Made by a program: the position numbers and the translations under genes
NCBI GenBank assembly: GCA_036365145.1
Contig: JAEOAD010002232.1
Span: 2,797,001-2,861,000 of the forward strand
Direction: 5' to 3'
From: Orientallactaga sibirica
Lineage: Eukaryota; Chordata; Mammalia; Rodentia; Dipodidae
DNA length: 64,000 nt
Shown here: piece by piece, positions 1 to 10,436 of the stretch
Position numbering within the stretch: position 1 is the first letter of the stretch
How the letters are laid out: each line of letters opens with the position of its first letter
The notes under the pieces: model-generated
Told to the model about the DNA's origin: nothing
Seen by the model: only the letters and a program-made list of their open reading frames with translations
Databases searched by the model: none

Positions 1-654
1 TCTCTAGGAGGCGGGCCAGCTTGTGTGTGGGGGGCGTGGGGAGACATGTGGACTCCTCTTCCTACGGTCTCCAAGAAAGCTCAGCTGGAGATGGCTAGGC
101 CTTACCTGCTACTGCAGGCGGCTGCTCGCATGCCTGGATGGATTTGCACAGACCCCATCTCTCATCTCTCTGCCCTTGTTCCTTCACTGAGTCCCATACT
201 CAGAGCTCACAGGTTCAAAGAGGATGCCCCATATGCAGTTGAAGCCCAGATAAGAAATGAAGATATATCCCACTTATTGACAGAACATACTTAAATTAAA
301 TGTCTATTTGTCCTCTATCTGAAGTTCAAATGAAACTAGTTGTCTTATATTTTTATTCACTAAATGTAGCAACCTGACCCATAGAGAACTTTCTCCACAG
401 TAAGGCTGGGCCCCAGAGGGGTGACCACTATGTTCTATGGTTTCTAGCATCTGCAAGACAGCTGTACTTGTCAAAGTCCTGGAGACTGCCATTAAGAACA
501 TTTTAAATGCAGGCTCTGATTCAGGAGGTAAGGGCAGGGCTGAGCTAGTCCCCGGCCTGTGCCCTGATCCAAGGACCAAACATTGAGAAGGGAGTAGGAC
601 AATGAACATCAGAATCCCGGGGCAGTGAGGTACTGGCTTAAAAAACCTGCCTTG
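1..654. other. Unique sequence, no gene seen
   Basis: No interspersed repeat is recognised. Short open frames exist on both strands, but none shows a recognisable protein family, a codon pattern or paired splice signals. Treated as intergenic or intronic DNA. Confidence 0.6.
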
Positions 655-846
655 GGGCTGGAGAGACGGTTTAGTGGTCAAGGCCTTTGCCTTTTTAGCC
701 TAAGGACCCAAGTTCAGTTCTCCAGGTCCCACGTAAGCCATATGCACATGGTGGCACATGCATCTGGAGTTTGTTTTCAGTGGCTAGAGGCCCTGGCATG
801 CCATCATCACTCTTACACTCTCTCTAATAAACAAGTTAAAAAAAAC
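655..846 (+). repeat. B2-type SINE, type A
   Basis: The tRNA-like head (GGGCTGGAGAGACGGTTTAG) carries a degenerate pol III A box. It is followed by the B-box area, a body ending CATCTGGAGTTTG, a pyrimidine-rich stretch and an A-rich tail. I call this body type A (CACAAGGTGGCGCATGC, then CTGGAGTTCGTTTGCAG in the best copies). Such SINEs are pol III transcribed and mobilised by L1 proteins. The copy is diverged and presumably inactive. Confidence 0.85.
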
Positions 847-907
847 CCAACCCTGCCTTATAGGGTTCACCTGCACAGCCCCATTAAAACCAAACTTGGT
901 GCTTTTA

Positions 908-1110
908 GGGCTGGAGAGATGGCTTAGCGGTTAAATGCTTGCCTATGAAGCCTAAGGACCCCGGTTCGAGGCTCAGTTCTCCAGGACCCACGTAAGCCAG
1001 ATGCACAAGGGGGTGCATGCATCTGGAGTTCGTTTGCTGTCACCATTCTAGGCTCTCTCTTTTTTCTACCTGCCTATTTCTGTATCTCTCTCTGAAATAA
1101 ATAAATTTAT
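908..1110 (+). repeat. B2-type SINE, type A
   Basis: A well-preserved head (GGCTGGAGAGATGGCTTAGC) has a clear B box (GGTTCGAGGCT). The body matches type A. The tail is AAATAAATAAAT. It lies about 60 bases after the preceding copy in the same orientation. Confidence 0.9.
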
Positions 1111-1357
1111 TTGAATTTCATGAAGACCTCTGTCCTAGGCTTTTTCCTTGCAACTTCTCTGAGCTTTTACTGGTCTGAAGCCTCTGGGTTTTGCTAGGTA
1201 GAGGGTAGATTCTCTCCAACCTCAGGGGTGGTAAGCACGTGAATGTTGCCCCTACTTCTGGCCCGAGAAACAGAAAACTTCCCTTTGGCTCCATGCTTTG
1301 GAGCATGCGTGAACTTGGACATGCCACTTAATGACTCTGATCCTCAAGCCCATTCTT

Positions 1358-1637
1358 TTTTTTTTTTTTTTTAATTTATTTTTGGAGAGAGAGAGACAGA
1401 GAGAGATAGACAGAGAGGGAGAGGGAGACAGAAACGGGCGCACCAGCAGTCTCTCAGCTGCCGTGAATGAAATCCAGATGTGTGCGCCCCCTTGTGTTCA
1501 AGTGTGGCATTGTGCCCTTGCATCACTTTGCATCTGGCTAAACGTGGGACCTGGAGATTGGAACTGCTGGAGATTGGAACCAGGCTCTTAGGCTTAGCAG
1601 GCAGGCGCCTTAGCTGCTAAGCCATCTCTCCAGCCCT
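1358..1637 (-). repeat. B2-type SINE, type B, with target duplication
   Basis: A reversed SINE with the T-rich tail at left and the head (CTCCAGCC) at right. The body is the second subtype, which I call type B: it has CCACAAGGGGGCG and ends GGATTTC..CAGCAGC on its own strand. A 15-bp direct repeat, CTCAAGCCCATTCTT, flanks it at 1343-1357 and 1638-1652, so the ends are firm. The CTCF-like core at 1484-1497 matches 12 of 14 consensus positions on the minus strand. Confidence 0.93.
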
Positions 1638-1652
1638 CTCAAGCCCATTCTT

Positions 1653-2167
1653 ATAAAGGGATGGAGGGGGTGATAACTGTGACCAAAGGAAGACTAGATG
1701 AAACATGGCACAGAGATTTTTTGGCTTCGCAGAGAACCCTAGGAATGTTACACGAAATGAAGACCAGGAAGAAAGGGCACCCAGCATCATTTCTGGGGAA
1801 GAGACGGCTCGAATAGAATAAAGATAGCCTCACTGTCTGACATGGGGGAAGAACTTGTCTTCTATACTCCAGCACCAGGATCTAAGCCAACACCAGCACT
1901 GAACAATTTGTGACTGAGACAGGCTCCCACAAGCTGGTGGCTGCTGAGCTCTGTAGCAATTTGGACTTGGGCAAAGCACTTGCTGTGTGCTAGGCTCTCA
2001 TCCATATCTAGATGCTGGGAGGCATCCTTGTTATGGTCACCAGGTCTTCCCATTGAAGGAGCTTGCTAGTTCCATGGCTGGGAAGCAGCCAAACTGACCG
2101 TGAGACCAGGTGATCTGACTCCAGAGACATGATACTAACAGCGTCCCTTGCTTTCTTTCAACTTAAA
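1653..2167. other. Unique sequence, possible L2/MIR trace
   Basis: No gene recognised. Around 1970-2060 the wording (GCACTTGCTGTGTGCTAGG, then ATGCTGGG) recalls the 3' end of L2/MIR elements, but it is too short to be sure. Confidence 0.4.
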
Positions 2168-2378
2168 GGGCTGAAGAGATGGCTCAGCAGTTAAGGAGCT
2201 TGCCTTCAAAGCCTAACGGCCAGGGTTCAATTCCCCAGTACCCACATAAGCCAGATGCACAAGGTGGTGCAAGTGTCTGGAGTCTGTTTGCAGTAGCTGG
2301 AGGCCCTAGCACTCCTATTTTCTCTGTCTGTATTCTCTCTGTCTCTCTTTCTCTCTCTGCTTCCAAAATGCATTAAAA
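2168..2378 (+). repeat. B2-type SINE, type A
   Basis: Head GGGCTGAAGAGATGGCTCAG, B-box region GGTTCAATTCC, type A body (CACAAGGTGGTGCAAG), CT-rich stretch and A-rich tail. Confidence 0.88.
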
Positions 2379-3032
2379 AAATCAAACAAACAAATCTATA
2401 AAAGAGTCAGCTCTTGGTTATAGGCTGATGGAGTGGAAGAGACTTCTGCTGTGAGGTGGCAGTAGTGGGAGCAGGAGAACCAGTGTTGGGAAGGTGGATG
2501 AACAAATACTACATTTCTGGACTTCCTGAGAGAGGCTGGTGAGCTGGGGAAGCACGTGTGTACGTGTGTGCGCTCGCCTAGCCTGAGCACCCTAGCCGGG
2601 GTGGCTGTGTGCGTTGATGAAGGTCAGGGAGGGGCTTCCCGCGAAGGGAGTCAAGCCTGCTTTACAGAACATGCTGTCCTTGAAAGATGGGCAGACATAA
2701 GCAAGATGTAGGCAGCAGGTCAAGGATGTCCAAAGGAAGCAGGAGACTCAGCAAGTATTGAGAGTCTTGCTTTTCTCTGAAAGCTTATTAGGAACCTTGG
2801 GAATTCAAGCTGCTTGCTGGGGAGAAATATTTGGTTTAAAGGATCTGCTTTTGCTACTTGTCTGGATCACACCAATGAGGGAAAAAAAAAATCAGAATAA
2901 ATACAAGTTCGTAACACAGTACCTCACCTTTTTTTCCACCAGCTGTGCTTGCCCTGAACATCCTCAGCGCTCCGTAGCCACAGGTTTGGAGGCAGACCCA
3001 GCTTAGTCTGAGGGCCTTCCCAGCCACCTCAG
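2379..3032. other. Unique sequence, no gene seen
   Basis: No repeat or coding region is recognised. The short frame at 2758-3006 has no family signature and runs into an A-rich tract. Confidence 0.5.
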
Positions 3033-3112
3033 AGCTGGGTTCTTAGAAAGTTACTTGCCTTCGTTGAACCTCAGTTTTCTTATCTGTTGTCGGAAACTGT
3101 CCTGAGTATTGC
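3033..3112 (+). repeat. MIR fragment
   Basis: The core wording (AGTTACTTGCCTTCGTTGAA, then CCTCAGTTTTCTTATCTG) follows the MIR consensus segment meaning 'gcaagttacttaacctc...cctcagtttcctcatctgt'. An ancient tRNA-derived SINE shared by mammals; only the core remains. Confidence 0.65.
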
Positions 3113-4124
3113 ACGAGGCAGACAGCATCTCTCGTCTCAGTCCCTTAGGTGCCAGCAGCAACCTGCCTCCTGAGCTGGAGATAACAAACAGCATTTCTAG
3201 ACATGGCCAAATGCACCCTTGTCAAGCCAACTTGCCATTGAGAGCTACTCTTATCAGACTTGACTTCCTCCTATTAGGTGGGAGGAGCTACATTTCACTC
3301 ATTCTGGTACCATGTGCTTGCCCTGGGGGATTTAGGGGTGAGCAAGGGAAGTCTGTTGTCCCAAGCAGGAGTGAGGACAAGAAGGAGGCACCGGGATGGG
3401 TTGTAAAGTGCCTTAGGAACACAAGAAAAGGCTGCTTCTGGCTGGATTTTTCTGATCAAAGCAGGGGGGTGTGAAAGTCAGGCATAGGTTCCAGGGTACT
3501 GGCCTATCAGTGCCAGAACGGAACTCGCAGCTCCTGTTGTTAGCGTGTGACCCTGAGAGTGGTGAGCAAAGACTGCATGGTATTATTTACTTCCCCACTG
3601 GCTGAACAGACATGCAAAGACTTGTCACACGGAAGGCAGTGACTGTGTGCAGTGCTACCAGGTGGTTCAAGGCCTGCTAGTGTGTCCCCTAGCCAGGCTG
3701 AAATGGAGAGAACTAGTGGGTTTCTTGGGTGACCTCACATAACAGTAACTGTCACTACAGTTGTCAAGTGTGTGTGTGTGTGTGTGTGTGTGTTCCCACC
3801 TCAGATGCCCAGAGCCTAGGAGACTGAGCTGGAAGAGAGGACAGGGAAGAAGATCCCTTGTACGTGGAGACAGAAGTATCCTGAGTCAAAATTCCTGAAA
3901 GTAGTTTGCTTGTCTCAGCCTTCCTAGACCTTCTGAAATAAGGTTGCAGAGCTTTCTTTGGCGAAAACACAAACAGGCAAAATTCTTTCTTGCCCTCACC
4001 TCCCTTAGAACTCACTAGGAAAGAAGGCTGTGTCCCAGTCATTTCTGCATGGGGAGCCTTGGACATAGCAATATATATATATTTTAAAAAACCCTAAAAA
4101 CCTCAAATCTAACTTTTTAAAATT
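3113..4124. other. Unique sequence with a (TG)n tract
   Basis: No gene recognised. A (TG)n microsatellite runs from 3769 to 3793. The rest looks like ordinary non-coding DNA. Confidence 0.5.
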
Positions 4125-4330
4125 TTTTTCAGATTTACTTATTTATTTGAGAAAAAGAGAGAGAGAAAGAATAAATACACGGATAAGACAGAGCCTCTTG
4201 CCACTGCAAATGAACTTCAGTCTCATGTGCCACTTTATGGGTCTGGCTTTATATTGGTCCCGAGGAATTAAACATACACCAGCAAGCTTTGCAAGCAAAC
4301 CTTTAACTGGTGATCTATCTCCTCAGCCAT
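4125..4330 (-). repeat. B2-type SINE, diverged
   Basis: Reversed copy: a T-rich tail and AGAGAGAG tract at left, then the 'CCACTGCAAATGAACTTCAG' body and a decayed head ending CTCAGCC. More diverged than its neighbours, so older. Confidence 0.75.
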
Positions 4331-4653
4331 GAACCTACTTCATAACATTCTTGGTTTGAAATCCAGATCTACATGAGTATCCTGGAAAACAGAAAGCAGA
4401 AGGAATGGTTTTCAGTTGGTCACCGTGATGGCAATTTAAAGTTATCATAGGATGACCATGAAAAGGTACAGCCAGTTTTGAAGTGCCTTCTGGGTACCAG
4501 GCGTGGACCCTTCACAACACTCACCAGATCCCTGTTCCATGGCATGGATGGAACCAAGCCTATCACTGCCTAGGAGCATGTTCCATGGAGCTAGGATTCA
4601 GGACATGCATCAGAGAGGAAGTCAGGACATTAGTCATAATGTAATAAGCTTTT

Positions 4654-4887
4654 TTTTTTTTTTTAAATTTGGGAGAGACAGAGAAAGAGAGACAGAGAAT
4701 GGGCGTGCCAGGGCCCCTCAGATGCCGCGAATGAACTCCAGACGTGTACGCCCCCTTGTGCACATGTTTGACATTGCGTGCTTGCATCACTTTTGCGTCT
4801 GGCTAAACGTGGGACCTGGAGATTCAAACAGGTGTTCTTAGGCTTCGCAGGCAGGTGCCTTAACTGCCAAGCCATCTCTCCAGCCTG
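4654..4887 (-). repeat. B2-type SINE, type B
   Basis: Reversed type B copy with TACGCCCCCTTGTG. The flanks GTAATAAGCTTTT (4641-4653) and GTAGTAAGCTTTT (4888-4900) match at 12 of 13 bases and are taken as its target duplication. Confidence 0.88.
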
Positions 4888-4988
4888 GTAGTAAGCTTTT
4901 GATAAAGCTGAATTTCTCCTTTAAAAGAATTATCCTTTATTCTGAGATTTGCATTCCCCCAACACTTTTGGTACTAAGATGCATTCTC

Positions 4989-5273
4989 TCTTGTTTCTTA
5001 TAATAATTCTTTTATTATTTTATTTTTGAGAGAGAGAGACAGAGGCAGAGAGCAAGAGAGAAAGAGAGAATGGGCACACCAGGGCCTTTTAGCCACTGTG
5101 AAAAAACTCCAGATGCATGTGCCCCCTCATGTCTATGTGTGACATCGTGCGCATGTGTGACATTGTGTGCTTGCATCACTGTGAGTCTGGCTATGTGGGG
5201 CCTGGAGATTCGAACATGCATTCTTAGGCTTTGCAGGCAAGCACCTACACTGCTAAGCTATCTCTCCAGCCTC
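4989..5273 (-). repeat. B2-type SINE with internal duplication
   Basis: Reversed copy flanked by GCATTCTC at 4981-4988 and 5274-5281. The body contains the short phrase 'TGTGACATYGTGCGCATG' twice over (about 5137-5175), a small internal tandem duplication. Confidence 0.82.
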
Positions 5274-5281
5274 GCATTCTC

Positions 5282-5985
5282 CTTTATCATAACTGTGGAG
5301 GCAGATGTTGGCAACATGGAAATCTAATACCTTGCTCCCTTTAAAAGGTACTCTTCATAGTTCAGTGAACTCCTAGGTCTAGTACTTCTGTGTGGCCTGG
5401 TCACTTAGGTCACATAGCCCCACGGGGAACAGCCCCTGTTGCTGTTCTTTGGGAAGCAGCCACTGTCCCCACTTCTGTGCCACTCTGATTTTCTTCAACT
5501 TCATGTGTAGAGTTGTAGATCTGCCAGAGAGAAAGAGTGAGCAGGAGAGAGGAGAAAAAAATGGCAAGTGGCAGCCCTTGGGGCGGCAGTGATTTTTAAA
5601 GAAAAGATTGTAATATTGTTGAAAATTGCTGGAGAAGATTACCCCATCCAAGTAGGCATATGCAAATTATATGCAAATCACACACTGCCCTCCTATTTCA
5701 TAACCTGGATATAGCCCTTGGGAAAATGCTAATGGAGACTAGTGGTCCCCAGGAAGCCTCCCTTGGTGATCTCTATGAATCTGGCCCTAATTAAAGAGTG
5801 TTTTTCTAGCAGTGTTGGGCTCAGGTGATCTTTATTTTACACCCTCTTTCCCCCTCTCACATCTCTAGCCCTAAGGCCAACCCTGAGGGGGATCTTCCAA
5901 TTCCAGGGAAGGTGAGGTAAGGAATATGACTGGAAACTTGACCTGGAAGGTTCTAGAATCTTCAGGTAGATTTCCCCTCCTGTGG
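5282..5985. other. Unique sequence with octamer pair
   Basis: No gene recognised. Around 5640-5800 the sequence is AT-rich with TAATTAAAG-type words and the two octamer motifs listed separately, which would suit a regulatory element. Confidence 0.4.
5660..5678 (+). promoter_or_regulatory. Tandem POU octamer motifs
   Basis: Two perfect ATGCAAAT octamers start at 5660 and 5671, both on the plus strand and 11 bases apart, about one helical turn. ATGCAAAT is the established recognition site of OCT/POU-family factors. The pair is in DNA I cannot assign to a repeat. That it is functional is inference. Confidence 0.45.
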
Positions 5986-5989
5986 AGCT

Positions 5990-6240
5990 CCTGGCCTCCC
6001 AGCCCAGACTCATCCTTACAGCAGGGACAGCTAGCTTATAGCACTGGTTGTCTAACTTCAGGATGATGGAATCCTGTCGTGGGTGTAAGAAGTGGACAGG
6101 GGTCCACCCCAGAGCACCAGATTCAGGAGGTCTGGGTAGGGCTGGGGAATTCGAATTTCCATGAAGTTCCCACGTGGCCACGGTGTTGGTCTGGAGACTG
6201 TAAGAGGAGAGGCAGTGGTCTGGAGCAAACAGTTCTACTC
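5990..6240. repeat. MER5-like DNA transposon fossil
   Basis: The phrase order (TCTAACTTCAGGATGATGGAATCCTG, GGTCCACCCCAGAGCACCAGATTCAGGAGGTCTGGGTAGGGC, GGGAATTCGAATTTCC) in its successive parts matches the MER5A (hAT-Charlie, non-autonomous) consensus as I remember it: the 'caccccagatctactgaatcagaatctctggggg' core and its flanks. Strongly decayed; ends uncertain. Confidence 0.5.
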
Positions 6241-7010
6241 AAACTGTGGCCCACTGGTATTGCCTGTTACCAGCTGGACACAAATATCAAATGGAGCATA
6301 AACATTTTGGACGTGCCACAATCGCCACCTGGGTTGCATTGTATAGAAGTATAGGCTCACAGTGGTTTGATGGTTAAAACAGCACTTGTCTTTTCTCTCT
6401 CTCTCTCTTTTTGTCACTGATAGGAGTTTGGGAAATCTGTCCCCAAGAACCCAGAGAATGGGTCTTGGGGTAGCCCCAGCTTGGCAGGAGTGTTGGAACA
6501 CCCACTAAGAAACCAGACAAAAGAATTCTGATCCTAGAACACGTTTATTACAATGCCTAGTAGAATAAGGGAGAAAGCTAACATTTAATGGCTGAGGCTG
6601 GCATAGATTCCACTCTGAAAACAAGTGGAATTAACTCTCTTGCAGAACAGTAAGTTAGCTGGGAAGGGTTAAGAACTGGCCTCAATCCAGAACTGCCTTT
6701 GCTTGGGTTGAGAGTTGCAAGGCTGAGAGTGGAGTGGGCGCTGGTTAGGCTGGCTTAATCAGAGTGTCCGAATGGGTACATAGTAACCAGTGTGTGTGTG
6801 TGTGTGTGGGGGGGGGGAGACTGGCCTTGATGGCTGATGTGGGTCCTTAGGTATCTTATGGGCACTACCTGCTTCCTGCAAGACTAGTACAAGCTCTGAA
6901 GTGGAAAAGGAATAGATTGGTGGCCATCATAAGGATAATTTCTTTGAAAAAAAAAAAAGAGTTAATTATCAGAATCCCTGATACATTAAAATAGGTATTC
7001 AAATGTAGTC
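6241..7010. other. Unique sequence with (TG)n-G tract
   Basis: No gene recognised. A (TG)n run followed by nine G lies at about 6791-6818, and an A-run at 6946-6958. Confidence 0.5.
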
Positions 7011-7110
7011 AAGCTTGGGCATGGTGGCACATGCATATAATCCCAGCACTAGGGAGGCTGAGGCAGGAAGATCTCAAGTTCAAGGTCAGCCCAGGCTATG
7101 TATTTAGAAG
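7011..7110 (+). repeat. B1 SINE (7SL-derived), partial
   Basis: GGGCATGGTGGCACATGC, then AATCCCAGCACTAGGGAGGC, GAGGCAGGAAGATC and AAGTTCAAGGTCAGCC are B1 landmarks in order. The end is truncated where a second SINE begins. Confidence 0.8.
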
Positions 7111-7345
7111 CTATATGGTTAGGGAAATCACTTAGTTGAGAAAGTGCTTGCCTTGCAAGCATGAGAACCCGAGTTCTAGCCTAGAAACCATGTACAGTAA
7201 AACAGATGTGGTGATAAGTGCTCAGACTCTTAGCCCTGGGGAGGCAGAGACAGAAAAATCCCTGGGGCTTGCTGGCAAGTCAGTTTAGCCTACTTACCAA
7301 GCTCAAGGCCAGCAAAAGACACTGTCCCAAAAAAAGAGAGAAAGA
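7111..7345 (+). repeat. B4-type composite SINE
   Basis: A decayed tRNA-like head (TTAGTTGAGAAAGTGCTTGCCTTGCAAGCATGAG, in its parts) is followed by a B1-like segment (CTTAGCCCTGGGGAGGCAGAGACAG, then TCCCTGGGGCTTGCTGGC) and an A-rich tail that grades into GA-rich sequence. The order matches rodent B4 elements. Confidence 0.65.
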
Positions 7346-8656
7346 AGGAGAGAGGGAAAAGAAGAAAAGGAAAGAAAAGAAAAAATGAAAAGAAAATTGT
7401 TCCTTGAGGAAAAACACCTAAGATTGACCTCTGATCTCTGCAAGTACCAGCTCATGCACACATGTGCACCCACACACAAGAAAACACGCAAAAGAGTGTA
7501 CAAGACTTCCAGTATAGCCACTGGCATCATGTAATGTATAGGTCTAGGAAGTGGTAGAATTTACAGGTGATACGATTTTAAATGTCATTAAAAAATGGCT
7601 CTGGCAGCAATAAATACCACAATAAATGGTTGGGTGGGAAGGGTTCTGACCTGAGAACCTGGGCTTTGGCAGCCTGCTTTGCACAGGCCCTTGCTAGCCT
7701 ATGGCCTGGGCACGTCAAATAGGAAAGTTCTGAGATTCAAACCTGCCATCTTGCAGACACTGCTTCGACATTTTATGGTGACAGTGTGAGAAGTAATTAG
7801 TTATCCTATGCCTTCAGGCACATGAGCCACTGGCTCTTCAAGTTCAGGGTCATACATAATGTGGCGCTTAGAAGGAGCTTAGCTGTTCAGCAACCCCCCA
7901 TTTTTAGAATGGTAGAAACTGAGGCCCGCAGGACCACAATCTGCCCCAAGTTAGCTTGCCTTAAGGCTGGCAGCCTGGCCTATTGTTGGAGGCTTACCAT
8001 GCAATTAATGGGATTTGGAGCAATTACAGGGACAGTAAAGCCCCTCATTTGTTTCTTATGCCAGGCCTGGAATTCCTGAGGAGGGTGGAGTGGGATAGTG
8101 GAGGGAAGGTGGGAAAGAGGTGGCAGATAGTTGGCAAATCACCCTTGCTGGGCCTGCTCCTCTGAATGCTGGCTGGCAGTTTACCCTGCATGCCGGAGGG
8201 TTCCCAGGGGCCTACCTGCTCGGGGCCCTGCCTGCTCTGCTCTTCTTTATAGAGCCTTCCTCTTGGCTTTTGATGGGCTCTGTGAAGAACCTGCTTTTCT
8301 GCTGTATTTTGCAATCAGCACTGAAGAAAGCAGGCGCATCCTTCTAGGGAGGGAAACCTAAGCTCTGGCCCTTCGCCTGTTCCTTCCTGTGCCTGGGAAC
8401 AGTTGTTGAGCTCGTGGTGAATGGTCAGTCTTTGGGGGTGAGCAGAGGAGTTCTTCTGAGTCAGTACGTCCAGGTTCTATAGGTGTATGGAACTCTGTAC
8501 CAGAGCCAGGGAACTGCCAGGCACCTGGATATGGATCGTTTAGTAAACCAACAAAGATTTCTTGGGAAAGTTTTTACTTCCCAGGCTCCGTGCTAAGTGG
8601 GGAGGCAGGTGCCACACAGCAGTGCTTAGTGCCACGCACAGGGTGCTAGTGTGCTT
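7346..8656. other. Unique sequence with a MIR trace
   Basis: GA-rich at the start (tail of the preceding SINE), then non-repetitive. At 7905-7975 'AATGGTAGAAACTGAGGCCC' resembles reversed MIR. At 7995-8080 an AT-rich stretch with CAATTAATGGG and CAATTACAGGG looks like candidate conserved non-coding DNA. No gene recognised. Confidence 0.4.
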
Positions 8657-8668
8657 AAGAATGGTGGA

Positions 8669-8955
8669 GGGCTGGAGAGATGGCTTAGTGGTTAAGGCGC
8701 CTGCCTGCTAAGTGTAAGAACCCGGTTCCAATCTCCAGCACTTCCAATCCCCAGGTCCCACGTTTAGCCAGATGCAAAGTGATGCAAAGGCGCAATGCCA
8801 CACTTGCCCACAAGGGGGCGTACACATCTGGATTTCGTTCTCAGCAGCTGAGACTGCTGGCGCACCCATTCTCTGTCTCCTTCTCCCTCTCTGTCTGTCT
8901 CTGTCTGTGTCTCTCTCCAAAAATAAATAAAAATAATTTTTAAAATGTTAAAAAA
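8669..8955 (+). repeat. B2-type SINE, type B, with target duplication
   Basis: Head GGCTGGAGAGATGGCTTAGT, type B body with CCACAAGGGGGCGT (8808-8821, 12 of 14 CTCF consensus positions) and an A-rich tail. Flanked by AAGAATGGTGGA at 8657-8668 and 8956-8967, a perfect 12-bp target duplication. Confidence 0.94.
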
Positions 8956-9011
8956 AAGAATGGTGGAAACGGCAAGTTCTATGCTGCACACGTTTATCAC
9001 AATAACAAGGA

Positions 9012-9330
9012 GTGACCGGAGAGATGGCCCAGCAGTCAAGAGCGGTTAAGGCCTGAGTTAAGGCTTGAGTTCAATCCCCAAGGACCCACATAAACAGCTG
9101 TGCATGGCCACGCATGTCTGTAACTCCAGTCCTGTGGGGAGCAGAGACCCAATAATCATTGAATCACGAGAGCTTATGACTAGCAAACTCTAGCATCTGT
9201 AAGAGACTCTGGCGACAATTGATGGAGCAGGATACCCGATGTCTCTGGCCACTGTAGGTGATTGCACCTCGCTATAGGCAAGCTCATGGTATGCTGCATG
9301 TGTATATACACACGTATACACTGTACTGTA

Positions 9331-9367
<37 letters not shown>
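9012..9367 (+). repeat. B4-like composite SINE with (CA)n tail
   Basis: The head CCGGAGAGATGGCCCAGCAG is followed by 'ACCCACATAAACAGCTGTGC', 'CTGTAACTCCAGTCCTGTGG' and an 'AGAGACTCTGGC' region, ending in a (CA)n run at 9332-9367. The same order recurs at 20135 and 59391, so this is one repeat family with a CA-prone 3' end. Confidence 0.7.
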
Positions 9368-9371
<4 letters not shown>

Positions 9372-9403
9372 AACAAAGCAAAAAAAAAGAAAAGAAATAA
9401 TAG

Positions 9404-9610
9404 GGGGCTGGAGGGATGGCTTAGTGGTTAAGGCATTTGCTTGCAAAGCCAAAGGATCCAGGTTTGATTCCCTAGGACCCACGTTAGCCAGATGCAGAAG
9501 GGGGCGCACATGTCTGGAATTCATTTGCAGTGGCTGGAGGCCCTGGCATGCCCATTCTCTCCCTCCCTCTTTCTCTGTCAAATAAATAAATAAATAAAAA
9601 TATATATTTT
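9404..9610 (+). repeat. B2-type SINE, type A
   Basis: Head GGGCTGGAGGGATGGCTTAG, body CAGAAGGGGGCGCACATG, CT-rich stretch and (AAAT)n tail. It landed in the A-rich DNA after the CA tract. Confidence 0.88.
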
Positions 9611-9619
9611 AAAATAAAT

Positions 9620-9749
9620 ATAGGGTTAAGTGTAGTGACATATGCCTATAATCCCACCACTGGGAAGGAATACAAATTGGAGGCCAGCTTGGGCTATATA
9701 TCAAAACCCTGTCTCAAACAAACAAACAAACAAACAAACAAACAAACAA
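9620..9749 (+). repeat. B1 SINE with (AAAC)n tail
   Basis: B1 landmarks: GTGTAGTGACATATGCC, TAATCCCACCACTGGGAAGG, GGCCAGCTTGGGC. The A-tail has become an (AAAC)n microsatellite at 9716-9749. Confidence 0.8.
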
Positions 9750-10229
9750 GACCACTCCAAAACAACAACAGAAAAATTAAAGCTACAAAAGAGTAGGCTC
9801 TCTTTTCTTGGAACTGCTGGTATTCTCTAAAGTGCTGACGTCTGTGGCTGTGAGGCTGGACTATTGGGGGCTAGTGGCCACAATGGGGAGGCGGGGGTGT
9901 GAAGAACGAGACCTTAGAGAATGGCCAGGTCAGGCTGAGGGACAGGTCAAGGAGGCCTCATCAGTCATGTGTTCACTGAAGTCAGTATCTATGCCCCAGA
10001 CAGTGTAACTGTACCTTACGTGCATTTATTGCTAAAATGTGGGGTTGTGAGATGTTGCCAGAACAGGAACTATGCTCATTTGGATTTCTGTCTGGCATTA
10101 TTTTGTTTATATAAATCTCTAGTTGTAAAATCTTGGAGTTGTTGCACCCATGGTGACACCCAAGTTCTGGTACTGATTTTCTTCTTTTATGAATGTGTTT
10201 CTGAACATTTCTCTTTTCAGGCCTTTGAA
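9750..10229. other. Unique sequence, no gene seen
   Basis: Nothing recognised. The 147-residue frame covering 9969-10412 extends into the following SINE and overlaps a 133-residue frame on the other strand, so it is not taken as a gene. Confidence 0.5.
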
Positions 10230-10436
10230 AGGGCTGGGGAAATGGTTTGGTGGTTAAAGGCACTTGCTTGCAAAGCCTGTTGGCCCAGAGATCAGTTCCC
10301 CAGTACCTACATAAAGGCAAATGCACAAAGTGGCACGTGTGTTTGGAGTTCATTTGCAGGGGGAAGAGGCCCTGGTGTACCAATTCCCTCTCTTTCTCTC
10401 TCTTCTCCCTAAGTAAATAAAAATATTTTTAAAACA
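10230..10436 (+). repeat. B2-type SINE, diverged type A
   Basis: Head GGGCTGGGGAAATGGTTTGG, body with CACAAAGTGGCACGTG, CT-rich stretch and A-rich tail. Shared 'CACTTGCTTGCAAAGCCTG' wording marks an older subgroup, also seen at 42612. Confidence 0.82.

Noticed and set aside
908..980. tRNA gene suggested by A-box and B-box wording
   Set aside because: The tRNA-like stretch is the head of a B2-type SINE, repeated many times in the window and lacking the arms of a functional tRNA.
9969..10412. 147-residue frame overlapping a 133-residue frame on the other strand
   Set aside because: Its C-terminal third is translated B2 SINE, and the opposite strand is equally open.
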